From: Propionibacterium acidifaciens DSM 21887
GTDB lineage: Bacteria; Actinomycetota; Actinomycetes; Propionibacteriales; Propionibacteriaceae
Reading direction: 5' to 3'
Length of the DNA: 59,749 nt
NCBI RefSeq assembly: GCF_000426605.1
Contig: NZ_AUFR01000017.1
Coordinates: 1-59,749, forward strand
A program made the translations under genes and the position numbers. Every line of letters begins with the position of its first letter. Position 1 is the first letter of the stretch. The notes beneath the pieces were generated by a model, which was given only the letters and a program-made list of their open reading frames with translations, did no database searches and was not told the origin of the DNA. Positions 27,326 through 38,453 of this stretch are shown here, piece by piece.

Positions 27326-27792
27326 GCGACGGGCCGTTCCCGATGTCTGCGGACGGGTCGCCGCTGGGCGCCGGGCCGGGCGGAGACGCGGTGCCGGGCC
27401 GGGCGAGGATCGCGCTGACCGGGCTGCGGATCATGGCCCGCCACGGCGTCCTGCCCGTCGAGCACGCCGAGGAGCAGCCCTTCATCGTCGATGCGGAGCT
27501 GGTCGTCGACGAACCCGAGCGCGACGAGCTCTCACGCACCGTCGACTACGCTGAGGTCGCCCGCGTCATCGTCCGGACGGTCGGCGGCGGCCACGTCGAC
27601 CTCGTCGAGACCCTCGCCGCCCGGATCGCCGACGCCTGCCTGGTCCTTCCCGGAGTGCGCGCATCGGCCGTGCGCGTCCACAAGCCCGAGGCGCCCATCG
27701 GCCTGCCCTTCCGGGACGTCTCGGCGACCGTCGTCCGACGCGCAGGCGACGGCGCCGGGACGGGCACGACGCCCGACGGGACGCCCGCATGA
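27322..27792 (+). CDS. folB: dihydroneopterin aldolase
   Basis: 156 residues, with a ~30-residue Gly/Pro extension before the family core. Core marks: IALTGLRIMARHGVLPVEHAEEQPF, VDYAEVARVI, LVETLAARIADACL and VRVHKPEAPI. Overlaps folP and folK by ATGA at both ends, so the three are one translation-coupled unit. Confidence 0.93.
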   Translation: MSDGPFPMSADGSPLGAGPGGDAVPGRARIALTGLRIMARHGVLPVEHAEEQPFIVDAELVVDEPERDELSRTVDYAEVARVIVRTVGGGHVDLVETLAARIADACLVLPGVRASAVRVHKPEAPIGLPFRDVSATVVRRAGDGAGTGTTPDGTPA

Positions 27793-28358
27793 ACGGGGCC
27801 GCCCGGCCGGGCGCCGGCGCGAATGGGGCGTCCGACGATCCCGGTGCGGGCCGGCACGTCGTGCTCAGCATGGGCTCGAACCTGGGGGATCGCCGTGCCG
27901 CGCTGCGTGCCGGCGTCGACGACCTCGCCGCCACGCCGGGCATCGCGCACGTCCGCGTCTCATCCGTGTACCTCACGGAGCCGGTCGGTGTCGTCGGTCA
28001 GGACGACTTCCTCAACATCGTCGTCACGGCCGACACCGTACTGGAGCCGCTCGCGCTGCTCGAGCGCGCCAACGCCGTCGAGGCCGCCCACGGGCGTCGG
28101 CGCGATCCGCGCGTGCCCCACGGCCCCCGCACCCTCGACATCGACCTCGTCGTCGTCGAGGGCCTCACGAGCGCCACGCGGCGTCTGCGGCTGCCGCATC
28201 CGCGCGCGCACGAACGCGCCTTCGTCCTCGTTCCCTGGGCGGAGCTGGAACCGCGGGCGGTGCTCCCGCAGGGGAGAATTCTCGATCTGCTGGACGGCAT
28301 GGACGCCTCCGGTGTGGTGCGCACCGATCCGCCGATCCACCCCCGCCGCGGCGAATGA
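27789..28358 (+). CDS. folK: 6-hydroxymethyl-dihydropterin pyrophosphokinase
   Basis: 189 residues. Pyrophosphorylates hydroxymethyl-dihydropterin before FolP. LSMGSNLGDRRAALRAGV, SSVYLTEPVGVVGQDDFLNIVV, GPRTLDIDLVVVEG and LPHPRAHERAFVLVPWAEL are standard. Preceded by a ~20-residue low-complexity start. Last gene of the fol operon. Confidence 0.95.
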   Translation: MNGAARPGAGANGASDDPGAGRHVVLSMGSNLGDRRAALRAGVDDLAATPGIAHVRVSSVYLTEPVGVVGQDDFLNIVVTADTVLEPLALLERANAVEAAHGRRRDPRVPHGPRTLDIDLVVVEGLTSATRRLRLPHPRAHERAFVLVPWAELEPRAVLPQGRILDLLDGMDASGVVRTDPPIHPRRGE

Positions 28359-28394
28359 CCCCATCATCCCCTGACCCGGCAAAGGGCCGCGGCC

Positions 28395-28417
28395 GCCCGA
28401 ATTGCACGAATTCGGGC
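28395..28417. repeat. inverted repeat between folK and the lsr2 promoter
   Basis: GCCCGAATT and AATTCGGGC pair perfectly around the 5-base loop GCACG. It lies after folK and 19 bases before the lsr2 -35 region: terminator of the fol operon or an operator for lsr2. Confidence 0.6.
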
Positions 28418-28435
28418 CCGCCCTCGCCGATTTCT

Positions 28436-28465
28436 TTGTCCTCGGCGCATTCCTCTGGTTATATT
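28436..28465 (+). promoter_or_regulatory. candidate lsr2 promoter
   Basis: TTGTCC at 28436-28441 and TATATT at 28460-28465 with an 18-base spacer, in an AT-rich patch unusual for this region, 65 bases before the lsr2 ATG. Confidence 0.6.
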
Positions 28466-28530
28466 GCTCCTGTCCATGCAGACACCAACCGGCATCGCAC
28501 CAGGGCGGTGCCACCACGAGGAGGAGAACA

Positions 28531-28851
28531 ATGGCGCGCAAGGTTCAGGTGGTCCTCACCGATGACGTCGACGGCGGCGAGGCCAGCGAGACGGTGAATT
28601 TCGCCCTCGACGGCGTCACCTACGAAATCGACCTGTCCGACGAGAATGCCGCGAAGCTGCGCGATCAGCTCGCCTACTGGGTCGGCAATGCTCGCCGGGT
28701 GAGCGGTCGTCGCACCACCGGTCGCCGCCGCAGCGGCGGGAGCGATGCCGCCAAGATCCGCGAGTGGGCCCAGGCCAATGGTCACCAGGTCCCCCCGCGC
28801 GGGCGCATCCCCAATGAGGTCCGCCAGGCCTACGAGGCCGCGAAGCACTGA
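28531..28851 (+). CDS. lsr2: Lsr2 nucleoid-associated xenogeneic silencer
   Basis: 106 residues. Actinobacterial H-NS analogue that coats AT-rich, often horizontally acquired DNA. Starts MARKVQVVLTDDVDGGEA, has the oligomerisation region with VTYEIDLSDENAAKLRD, and ends with the DNA-binding part IREWAQANGHQVPPRGRIPNEVRQAYEAA, whose RGRI is the AT-hook-like minor-groove reader. AGGAGAA precedes the ATG. Relevant to this window: the AT-rich peptide operon at 51-56.6 kb is the kind of DNA it would silence. Confidence 0.96.
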   Translation: MARKVQVVLTDDVDGGEASETVNFALDGVTYEIDLSDENAAKLRDQLAYWVGNARRVSGRRTTGRRRSGGSDAAKIREWAQANGHQVPPRGRIPNEVRQAYEAAKH

Positions 28852-29302
28852 TTCCGATTCCTCCGCCGTCGTGCCGCGGCGCGACGGCCGTGATGCGGCG
28901 AATGGGGCGAGGAGCCGGTCTCCTCGCCCCATTGCCGTCCCCCGACGGCCCCGCCGCGTCGTCACGGAAGGGGCCCTCCGTCCTTCTTGCCTCTCGGCGC
29001 CGAGGGCCCGCCCTCGCGCCGTGACGGCGTCGGATCGGGGCCGCGTGCGGCTCCTCGTCCCACGGGGCCGTGATGCCCCACGGGATCGCGGGGCCCGCGC
29101 CGTGGGCACTGCGCGGGCCCGTCCCGCCGCCCGGACGGGCGCGCACGCGTCGTTCCCGCTTCCGAGGAGGCGCGCTGCCTGCTCCGTGGAGGCGCCGGCG
29201 CCGCCCGCCTCCCGGACCGGCTCGTCATCGCCTCGGAGCGGTGCCCGGCGTCATCCCTTCTCGCGGGGCCGGGCCTTGCGCCGGGGGCGAACAGCGGGAT
29301 GA
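28852..29302. other. stretch between lsr2 and the clpC promoter
   Basis: No gene supported. Starts with the lsr2 terminator (28901-28933) and continues as GC-rich DNA without recognisable signals. Confidence 0.4.
28901..28933 (+). terminator. hairpin terminator of lsr2
   Basis: AATGGGGCGAGGAG, loop CCGGT, CTCCTCGCCCCATT: 14-bp perfect stem 50 bases after the stop codon. Confidence 0.88.
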
Positions 29303-29355
29303 TTGGGCCTTGAGCACGGGTTTGTATCATGAGAGTTGAGCGCACCGGACTCAGG
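29303..29355 (+). promoter_or_regulatory. candidate clpC promoter with HspR (HAIR)-like box
   Basis: TTGGGC (29303-29308) and TATCAT (29325-29330) with a 16-base spacer form a plausible promoter. Just downstream, GTTGAGC, 7 bases, ACTCAGG (29335-29355) matches the HspR-associated inverted repeat CTTGAGT-N7-ACTCAAG at 11 of 14 fixed positions with exact spacing. If real, HspR represses clpC at its start point. Confidence 0.55.
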
Positions 29356-29418
29356 CCACTCGGGGATCGGGGCCGAGCGCTCGTGGAGGACTCCCGGAGG
29401 GTCCGCTGAAGGAGACCA

Positions 29419-31950
<2,532 letters not shown>

Positions 31951-31972
31951 TCGGGGCGATCCGACGACACGA

Positions 31973-32001
31973 GGGGCCGGCGCGCGATGCGCGCCGGCCC
32001 C
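31973..32001 (+). terminator. hairpin terminator of clpC
   Basis: GGGGCCGGCGCGC, loop GAT, GCGCGCCGGCCCC: 13-bp perfect stem 22 bases after the clpC stop. Confidence 0.88.
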
Positions 32002-32086
32002 CTCCCGTGCGGGTCCCCGTGCCGCGCGACGCGCCGCCGTCCTCGGCCCCGCACCGTGCGGGCCGCGCGGCGGTAGCCTGAGGGCC

Positions 32087-32866
32087 ATGCCCGCGATCGA
32101 ACTGGGAACCGTCGAACTGGGCGGGCCGCGCGCCGCCATCATCGTCCCGCTCACCGGCGTCGATGACACGCAGCTGCTCGCCGAGGCCGACGAGGCCGCC
32201 GCGAGCCGGGCCGACGTCGTCGAGTGGCGCGTCGACCTGCTGGACGACCCCGCGCCGGCCCGTGCCGTGCGGCTCGCCCCCCAGGTGTCCGCCCACGCCG
32301 ACCGCCCTCTGCTCGCGACCGTGCGCACGGTGGTCGAGGGCGGCGGCTTCGACAGCTGCTTCGTCGAGTACGGCCGTCTCGTGGGCGCGCTGGCCGAGGC
32401 CGAGGGGGTCGGTCTCGTGGACGTCGAGTGCGCCCGTCCCGGCGCGGACGAACTCATCGGCGCCGTGCACGCGGCGGGCCGGCTCGTCGTCGGGTCCAAC
32501 CACGAGGTGAGCCTCACCCCCGACACCGGCACGATGGTGGCGGTGCTGCGCTCCCAGGCCGAGCTCGGCGCCGACGTCTGCAAGCTCGCCGTCACGGCGC
32601 GCACGCCCGCCGACACGGCCCGTCTCCTCGAGGCCACGGCGCTCGCCCACGCCGAACTCGACCGGCCGATCATCTCGATGGCGATGGGCCCGCTGGGCCT
32701 GGTCAGCCGGGTGATGGGCCAGGACTTCGGCTCGGCGGCCGGCTTCGGCTCCCTCGGCGGCAGGTCCTCCGCGCCGGGCCAGGTGCCCGTGGACGAACTC
32801 GTGGACGTCATGGGGCGCCTCGACCGGCTGCGCCGGGTGCCAGGCCCCCGGCGGGCCTCCGCCTGA
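32087..32866 (+). CDS. aroD: type I 3-dehydroquinate dehydratase
   Basis: 259 residues. Shikimate-pathway dehydratase of the Schiff-base class. ADVVEWRVDLL, the catalytic His in VGSNHEVSLTP, the Schiff-base Lys in DVCKLAVTART, and the C-terminal FGSAAGFGSLGGRSSAPGQ with its conserved Gln are present. Most actinobacteria use the unrelated type II enzyme, so type I is worth noting. Single gene with its own start at 32087. Confidence 0.93.
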   Translation: MPAIELGTVELGGPRAAIIVPLTGVDDTQLLAEADEAAASRADVVEWRVDLLDDPAPARAVRLAPQVSAHADRPLLATVRTVVEGGGFDSCFVEYGRLVGALAEAEGVGLVDVECARPGADELIGAVHAAGRLVVGSNHEVSLTPDTGTMVAVLRSQAELGADVCKLAVTARTPADTARLLEATALAHAELDRPIISMAMGPLGLVSRVMGQDFGSAAGFGSLGGRSSAPGQVPVDELVDVMGRLDRLRRVPGPRRASA

Positions 32867-32922
32867 ACCGGCCGGCCCCGCGCGGCGCGGACCCGCTGCG
32901 CCGGCGCCCGCGGGCGGCCGCG

Positions 32923-33723
32923 TCAGGAGGTCACCGGGGCGAAGGTGCCCGCCAGGATCGAGACGACGAGGGCCAGGGCGTCCAGCGCCGCCGCGGCGGT
33001 GAGACCGATGACGTCCGGCGCCCCCAGCCGGGAGGGGCGGGCCCAGGTGCGCTGGCGGGCGTGCTGGGCGTCGAAGCCGCGGGCCTCCATGGCGGTGGCG
33101 AGCTTCGTGCCCCTGCGGATCGCCAGGACGAGCAGCGCGAAGGCCATCGTCGTCCACCGCCGCAGCCGCCCGGTGTCGCCCAGGCCGCGGGCGCGGCGGG
33201 CCCGGCCCAGCGTGCGCCAGTCCTCGACGAACAGGCTCAGCATCCGCATCCCGGCCAGCGCCCCCAGGACGAAGCGGGCGGGCAGCCGCAGCACCTGCGC
33301 CAGCCCGTCGGCCATGGCCGTGAGGTCGAGGCCGCCGAGCAGCACGACGGCCGACAGCCCCAGGACGAGGACCCGCAGGACCACCGCCCCGGCCATCGTC
33401 ACCGAGCGCCGGGTCACCTCGACGAGCCACCACTGCCAGTAGACCCGCCCGCCCGGCTTGCCGTAGAGGGCCATCGTCACCGCCGCCAGCGCCGCGGCGA
33501 CGGCGACGGGGGCCAGCCGGACGAGCATCGCCGCAGGGCGCGCGCCGGCGGCCCGCAGGACGACGAGCAGGCCGACCAGCATGACGGTGGCGCTGAGCCA
33601 GTCGAGGCTCACGAGCACCGGCAGGCAGGCCAGGACGGCCAGCAGCAGCCGCGTGACCGGGTTGAGCCGTTCGATCGCTCCTCGGCCGGCGCCGCTCCGG
33701 CGCGTCGCGGCGGTCGCGCTCAT
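32923..33723 (-). CDS. ykoC: ECF transporter T component (CbiQ/EcfT family)
   Basis: 266 residues. Transmembrane coupling subunit of the thiamine/HMP transporter. NPVTRLLLAVLACLPVLVS opens the membrane part, and the cytoplasmic coupling helix has GLRMLSLFVEDWRTLGRARRARGLG followed by RRGTKLATAMEARGFD, the two Ala-Arg-Gly motifs that contact the ATPases. Its start overlaps the stop of the ATPase gene (ATGA). Confidence 0.93.
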   Translation of the reverse strand: MSATAATRRSGAGRGAIERLNPVTRLLLAVLACLPVLVSLDWLSATVMLVGLLVVLRAAGARPAAMLVRLAPVAVAAALAAVTMALYGKPGGRVYWQWWLVEVTRRSVTMAGAVVLRVLVLGLSAVVLLGGLDLTAMADGLAQVLRLPARFVLGALAGMRMLSLFVEDWRTLGRARRARGLGDTGRLRRWTTMAFALLVLAIRRGTKLATAMEARGFDAQHARQRTWARPSRLGAPDVIGLTAAAALDALALVVSILAGTFAPVTS

Positions 33724-35237
33724 GATTCCTCCCCGGCCGGACCCAGGGGCAGCAGGTTCTCGCCGAGCACCCGCAGATAGGCCTCGTCGTGGGTGACGGA
33801 GACGATCGTGCGGCCCTCGTCCAGGATCGACTGGACCAGGCGCACGAGGTCGGTCCAGGTGCTGCGGTCCTGTCCGAAGGTCGGCTCGTCCAGGACGATG
33901 AGCGCCGGGCCGGTGGCGAGCACGGTGCCCACCGACAGGCGGCGCTTCTCGCCGCCCGAGAGCGTGAACGGGTTGGCGTCGGCGACCCCGTCCAGGTGCA
34001 GGCGCTCCAGCAGCGCGTCGACCTCGTCGCGGACCCTCGCGGCGCCCCGGCCCAGGGCGCGCAGCCCGACGCCGAGCTCGGCGCGCACGCTCGCCGCGAC
34101 GAACTGGTGCTCCGGGTCCTGGAAGACGACCCCGATGCGGGTCAGCAGGTCGCGGCTGGCCCAGGTGGCCGGGTCCGCCGGATCGAAGCGGCGGCGCAGG
34201 GCGCGGGGCAGCAGGCCGCCGTGGCCGGGGCGCAGCGACTCTGCCGCCTCGACCCGCCCGCCGAGCGGCGCGAGCAGGCCGGCCAGGGTGAGGACCAGCG
34301 TCGTCTTGCCCGCCCCGTTCGGGCCCACGACGGCCGTCGAGCGGCCGGCCGGGACGGCCACCTCCAGCCCGGTCAGGACGGGCCGATCGGCGCGGTGGCC
34401 GATCGCGAGTCCGCGGCCGGCCAGGATCGGAGCGGCGGCCCCGTCCGGCGGCGCCGTCCGACGGGGCCGCACGTCCGGCTCCGCGCCCGGGACCCATGCC
34501 CCGGCGTCGGTCAGCTCCCGGCGGCGGGCTGCGAAGACCTCGTCGGGCGTCCCGTCGGCCAGGATGCCGCCGTCCGGGGCCAGGGCGATGACGCGGTCGA
34601 CGAGCCCCGACCAGACCTCGACGCGGTGCTCGACGACGACGAGGCCGGTGCGCCGGTCGGCCACCGCCGCCTCGACGGCACCGCGCACCTGCGCCACACC
34701 GGCCGGGTCGAGGTTGGCGGTCGGCTCGTCCAGGCACAGGAGGCGCGGGCCGTCGGGGCCGGCCGACTGCATGGCCAGGGCCCCGGCGATCGCCAGGCGC
34801 TGCTTCTGGCCGCCCGACAGCGCCCCGGTGGACCGGTCGAGCGGCAGGCGCAGGTCGACCGCCTCGAGCGCGGCGCGGACCGCCGGCCAGATGTCCGCCC
34901 GGGTCATGCCGAGGTTCTCGCATCCGAAGGCCACGTCATCGCCGATGCGCTGGCAGATGACCTGGGAGTCGGGGTCCTGCATGACAAGGCCGACGGCGCC
35001 GCGCATGCGGGTGGGGTGGCGGCCGGCCACGAGCAGGGAGCCGCACTCCTCGCCCTCGTCCGCCCCGCCCAGGACGCCGGCCAGGGCCGCGAGCAGCGTC
35101 GACTTGCCCGCGCCGGAGGGGCCCAGGAGCAGCACCCGTTCGCCCTCGTCGAGGGCGAACGAGAGCCCGCGGGCCGCCCAGGCGCTGCGGCCGGCCCAGC
35201 GCCAGCCCCAGTCGCCGGCCTCGACCGCCCGGCCCAT
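33720..35237 (-). CDS. ykoD: ECF transporter fused double ATPase
   Basis: 505 residues with two ABC ATPase domains in one chain. Domain 1: Walker A GPSGAGKST, signature LSGGQKQRLAIAGALAM, Walker B LLCLDEPTANLD. Domain 2: Walker A GPNGAGKTT, signature LSGGEKRRLSVG, Walker B LIVLDEPTFGQD. Fused EcfA1-EcfA2 as in YkoD. Energises uptake of thiamine or its hydroxymethylpyrimidine part together with the neighbouring T and S components. Confidence 0.95.
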   Translation of the reverse strand: MGRAVEAGDWGWRWAGRSAWAARGLSFALDEGERVLLLGPSGAGKSTLLAALAGVLGGADEGEECGSLLVAGRHPTRMRGAVGLVMQDPDSQVICQRIGDDVAFGCENLGMTRADIWPAVRAALEAVDLRLPLDRSTGALSGGQKQRLAIAGALAMQSAGPDGPRLLCLDEPTANLDPAGVAQVRGAVEAAVADRRTGLVVVEHRVEVWSGLVDRVIALAPDGGILADGTPDEVFAARRRELTDAGAWVPGAEPDVRPRRTAPPDGAAAPILAGRGLAIGHRADRPVLTGLEVAVPAGRSTAVVGPNGAGKTTLVLTLAGLLAPLGGRVEAAESLRPGHGGLLPRALRRRFDPADPATWASRDLLTRIGVVFQDPEHQFVAASVRAELGVGLRALGRGAARVRDEVDALLERLHLDGVADANPFTLSGGEKRRLSVGTVLATGPALIVLDEPTFGQDRSTWTDLVRLVQSILDEGRTIVSVTHDEAYLRVLGENLLPLGPAGEES

Positions 35238-35238
35238 C

Positions 35239-35925
35239 TCAGGCCGTACGGCCCGAGGCGAAACGGCTCAGCGCGCCGGTGCGGGCCAGCGCGCGGGTGA
35301 TGAGCCAGGCGAGGAGGCCGGCCAGGACGGCCCCGCTGAGAACGTTCGTCACCAGGTAGATCGCGTTGTAGGCCGGACCGAGCGTGATGTTCGGGGTGGT
35401 GCCGATGAACAGCTCGTTGAACCAGGCGCCGAGGCCCGCGCCGGCGCCTGCCAGCATCGTGACGGGCAGCGACCAGACGCGGTAGCGCGCGAGCGCGAAG
35501 ACGAGGCCCGCGCCGAGGCCCTGGAACAGGCCGGAGGTGAGCGTCGTGATGCCCCACTGGTTGCCGATGGCCGTCGAGACGAGGGCCGCGACGAGCTCGA
35601 CGAAGACGGCGGCGCCGGGCTTGCGGATGACCTGGCCGCCCAGCGGGCCGCCGAGCAGCCAGATGCCGTTGGCGAGGCCGGACAGGCCCGGCGTGAGGGC
35701 GCCGAGCGCCTGGCCCCAGGCGTAGCCGGCGGTGTTCCAGAGCCAGAAGATCAGACCGACCGCGACGGCGAGGACCGCCGCGACGACGATGTCGACGACG
35801 CGCCAGCCGTGGCGGCCCGTCTCGGCCGGGCGGGTCTCGTCGACATCGGGACGGTCCTCGGCCGGTCGCGCCTGGCCCGCCGACGATGCTGACGACGAGG
35901 ACGACGTGGATGGTGTGGATGACAT
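35239..35925 (-). CDS. ykoE: thiamine/HMP ECF transporter substrate component (YkoE family)
   Basis: 228 residues. A Ser/Thr-rich cytoplasmic start, then about six membrane helices with the YkoE marks VVAAVLAVAVGLIFWLWN, GGPLGGQVIRKPGAAVFVELVAALVS, QGLGAGLVFALARYR and GAGAGLGAWFNELF. Binds the substrate. GAGGAAGGGG precedes ATG 35925. First gene of the operon, directly under a TPP riboswitch, which supports thiamine-related transport. Confidence 0.93.
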   Translation of the reverse strand: MSSTPSTSSSSSASSAGQARPAEDRPDVDETRPAETGRHGWRVVDIVVAAVLAVAVGLIFWLWNTAGYAWGQALGALTPGLSGLANGIWLLGGPLGGQVIRKPGAAVFVELVAALVSTAIGNQWGITTLTSGLFQGLGAGLVFALARYRVWSLPVTMLAGAGAGLGAWFNELFIGTTPNITLGPAYNAIYLVTNVLSGAVLAGLLAWLITRALARTGALSRFASGRTA

Positions 35926-35994
35926 GTGTGCCCCTTCCTCTGCGGGCCGCTCGTGCGGTCCCGGCGGGCACGGTGCGGAAGCGCTCCGCAAGAG

Positions 35995-36080
35995 GCCTCC
36001 CTGCGCCGGCATGACCCGGATCAGGTTCGACGGTCGAGGGCTCGTCGCCCTCCTCTCAGCCCGGTGCACCGGACTCCCGT
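35995..36080 (-). promoter_or_regulatory. TPP riboswitch (THI element)
   Basis: On the minus strand the conserved blocks appear in order: GGTGCACCGGGCTGAGAGG (pyrimidine-sensing side, with CTGAGA), a variable stem, then GAACCTGATCCGGGTCATGC and CGGCGCAGGGA (pyrophosphate side and closing stem). Binding of thiamine pyrophosphate is expected to switch off ykoEDC. Confidence 0.97.
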
Positions 36081-36386
36081 GTTCGGTACCCGAGTATAGG
36101 GCGCGTCCCCGGGCGCGCGTCCCGGCCGAGGGCCCGAGCGGTTCGTCGCGCGCCCGCCTCCGTGCCGAGCGCATCGGCCGGCTCACAGGACCCGGGCGCG
36201 CGTGCGCGCACGGGAGGGGCGGATGATCTGCGGGTTTATCAGCAGGCGTCGAACGGGCGCGCGTGCGCGCACGGGAGGGGCCCGATCCGGCCCGTCCGGA
36301 CGCGCGGACCCGGGTGCGCGCGTGCGCGGGCCCCCGCCCGGAACGACCCGGTCGCAGGCCCGACGTCGGGTGCGCGCTGGCCCGCC
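36081..36386. other. gene-free stretch with a 27-bp direct repeat
   Basis: Contains the repeat listed at 36194-36281 and alternating GC/CG runs; no gene, RNA or clear promoter seen apart from what must drive the ykoEDC riboswitch RNA. Confidence 0.45.
36194..36281. repeat. 27-bp perfect direct repeat with alternating purine-pyrimidine core
   Basis: GGGCGCGCGTGCGCGCACGG continues as GAGGGGC and occurs at 36194-36220 and 36255-36281. The core GCGCGCGTGCGCGCAC is a strict alternating tract, prone to Z-DNA; a shorter related tract follows at 36318-36331. Confidence 0.8.
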
Positions 36387-37295
36387 TCACAGGGTGATGA
36401 GATCCCCGCTGCGGTGGGCGAGTCCGTCGGCGAGCAGCCCGGCCAGGGCCCGGCGGGCCTGGGCCTCGTCGGCGTCCCAGTGGCCGAGCAGTGCCTCGAC
36501 CTCGACGCCGGCCTCGTGGCTGCGCAACTGCTCCAGCAGCCGCCCGCGGGCCTGCCGGTCGGTGCCGGCGTAGGCCTGCCGGCGCCGGGGCGGGCCCTCG
36601 TGGGCGGGGCGGCCGGTCGCCGACCAGCGGCAGTGGCCCGCCACGGGGCAGCCCGCGCAGCCGGGGGCCGTCGCCGTGCAGACGAGCGCCCCGAGCTCCA
36701 TGGAGGACGCGGCCCAGCGGGAGGCCGTCGCGGCGTCGTCGGGCAGCCACCGGGCGGCCATGCGCCGTTCGGCGGCGGTCGTCGAGTTCGCCGGGTACTG
36801 CCGGCCCCGGTCGAGCCGGGTCAGGACGCGCCGCACGTTCGTGTCGAGGACGACGGCGCGGGCGCCGAAGGCGAAGCTCGCGACGGCGGCCGCCGTGTAC
36901 TCGCCGATGCCGGGCAGCGCGCGCAGCTCGTCGAGTCCCGCCGGCACCCGCCCGCCGTGGTGCTCGACGATGGCGGTGGCCGCCCCGTGCAGGCGCAGGG
37001 CGCGCCGAGGGTAGCCGAGCCGTCCCCACGCGGCGACCGCCTCGCGCGCCGGGGAGGCGGCCAGATCCGCCGGCCCGGGCCAGCGGCGCAACCAGGCGCG
37101 CCAGGGCTCGACGACCCGGGCCACCGGGGTCTGCTGGGCCATGACCTCGCTCACGAGGACGCCCCAGGGGCTCGTCGACGGCTCCCGCCAGGGCAGCGGC
37201 CGCGCGGCGTCGGCGAACCAGTCGTTGACGGCCGCGACGACCCGAGCGCGCTCGTCCGGGCCGGGCCCGGCGGGCGCGGGACGTGCGGCGGACAT
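36387..37295 (-). CDS. mutY: A/G-specific adenine DNA glycosylase
   Basis: 302 residues. Removes adenine mispaired with 8-oxoguanine. Helix-hairpin-helix ELRALPGIGEYTAAAVASFAFG with the catalytic Asp in VVLDTNVRRVL, VSEVMAQQTPVARV (minor-groove reading), and four iron-sulfur Cys in CTATAPGCAGCPVAGHC (C-x6-C-x2-C-x5-C). Shorter than E. coli MutY: the NUDIX-like C-terminal domain that recognises 8-oxoG is missing or replaced by a ~70-residue stretch, as in many actinobacteria. ATG 37295 matches the family start. Confidence 0.93.
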   Translation of the reverse strand: MSAARPAPAGPGPDERARVVAAVNDWFADAARPLPWREPSTSPWGVLVSEVMAQQTPVARVVEPWRAWLRRWPGPADLAASPAREAVAAWGRLGYPRRALRLHGAATAIVEHHGGRVPAGLDELRALPGIGEYTAAAVASFAFGARAVVLDTNVRRVLTRLDRGRQYPANSTTAAERRMAARWLPDDAATASRWAASSMELGALVCTATAPGCAGCPVAGHCRWSATGRPAHEGPPRRRQAYAGTDRQARGRLLEQLRSHEAGVEVEALLGHWDADEAQARRALAGLLADGLAHRSGDLITL

Positions 37296-37766
37296 GCCGA
37301 CAAGCCTATGCGCGCCCGCGCGTGCCGCTCCCCGTCCGGCGCGCCGTGCGCCGAGGGGCGCCGCTCCAACACGTTCCGCTCCTCCTGCGCGCTGGGGCCG
37401 GTGCGGCGTCCGGGCCCGCGGCGACGATCCGGGGCCGGCCCCGGCGTCACGGATGGTCCAGCAGCCAGGTCGGAGGGGCCGCCCCCCGCGCTCGGGGTTG
37501 GCCCGTTCACCATGAGAGGATTTCACAATGAGCTTGCGGCCGCCTCCGCGTCCGGGGCTGATCCCAGAGACCCGCTCGGCAGACAGCCCGGGCAGGGCTG
37601 CCCCACTCGACCGGGTGCCGGGCAGCACCGCTGAGCCGTCCCGTCCGCGCCCCGTGGCCGGGCCCGGCCACGGACGGCGCCGGAGCGCGGCTCGGCCCTG
37701 ATTCATGCGCAGCGACTAGGCGCGCCGCGCCCGGGGCGGATGCTCTCCGCCCGTAGCATGAGGGGC
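37296..37766. other. 470-bp intergenic region
   Basis: Between divergent mutY and a membrane protein gene. A possible 57-codon frame starts at ATG 37528 after AGAGGA but shows no family and reads like composition. A 22-bp perfect palindrome lies at 37652-37673. Confidence 0.4.
37652..37673. repeat. 22-bp perfect palindrome
   Basis: The two 11-base halves are CCGTGGCCGGG and CCCGGCCACGG without a loop. Could be a regulator site or a terminator for rightward transcription; too short of context to choose. Confidence 0.55.
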
Positions 37767-38360
37767 ATGAACACACTCCTGCACCCGCAGGGGCCCGAGG
37801 GCGAGGCCGTGTACTGGCGTCGACGCGCCGTGATCATGTTCGTCGTCATCGCGATCATCGCGGTGATCAGCCTCGTCACGGGGCGCATCCGCCACGGCGC
37901 CGGGGGCGCCGCCGCTGCCGGCCCCACGGCGACCGCAGTGGTGCGGACGTCCGGCGCGGGCGGTTCCGGGGACGAGGGCCGGTGCGTCCTCGACGAGCTG
38001 ACCCTCGGCATCACCGCCCCGGACGGCGTCGCGGCCGGTCAGGCGGTCGATCTGACCGTGGAGCTCGGCGCCGGCGCCGGCGCCCCGTGCTCGCTCAGTC
38101 TGGACGACCACGCCCTGTCCGTCACCGTGAACTCCGGGACGGACGAGTACTGGAGCACCGAGGCCTGCACCGACGCGGCCCCGAGCGGGCAGGTCGCGAT
38201 CATGGACGCCGACCCGGTGCCGCTGACCGTCACCTGGCCCGGCACCCATGTGGACGGGGCCTGCGCGGACACCGGCGAGGCGGTCGCGGCCGGCACCTAC
38301 GCCGTCACCGTCGGCGTGGCCGGCGGGGCCTCCGCGACCTCGCAGCTCACGCTGAGCTGA
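37767..38360 (+). CDS. membrane-anchored extracellular protein of unknown function
   Basis: 197 residues. A short cytoplasmic start ending YWRRR, one helix (AVIMFVVIAIIAVISLVTG) and a ~150-residue extracellular domain with four Cys that could form two disulfides (RCVLDEL, APCSLSL, TEACTDA, GACADTG). The pattern of beta-strands (LTVEL, LSVTVNSG, PLTVTWPG, TYAVTVGVAG) suggests an Ig-like fold. ATG 37767 follows a stop-rich region with AGGGGC. Position next to radA (convergent) is common for proteins of this kind in the group. No function assigned. Confidence 0.75.
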   Translation: MNTLLHPQGPEGEAVYWRRRAVIMFVVIAIIAVISLVTGRIRHGAGGAAAAGPTATAVVRTSGAGGSGDEGRCVLDELTLGITAPDGVAAGQAVDLTVELGAGAGAPCSLSLDDHALSVTVNSGTDEYWSTEACTDAAPSGQVAIMDADPVPLTVTWPGTHVDGACADTGEAVAAGTYAVTVGVAGGASATSQLTLS

Positions 38361-38453
38361 TCCACCGCTGAAGCGGGCCCCCGGCGCCCGCCGGGCGGCA
38401 CTGGTGCGTCGCCCGCTGACGGCGGTCGGCGCCCCGGCGCCGGTCGGGCGGTC

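Noticed and set aside
37528-37701. 57-codon ORF with a ribosome-site-like AGAGGA
   Set aside because: Pro/Arg-rich composition typical of random GC-rich frames, contains a perfect palindrome, no family resemblance.
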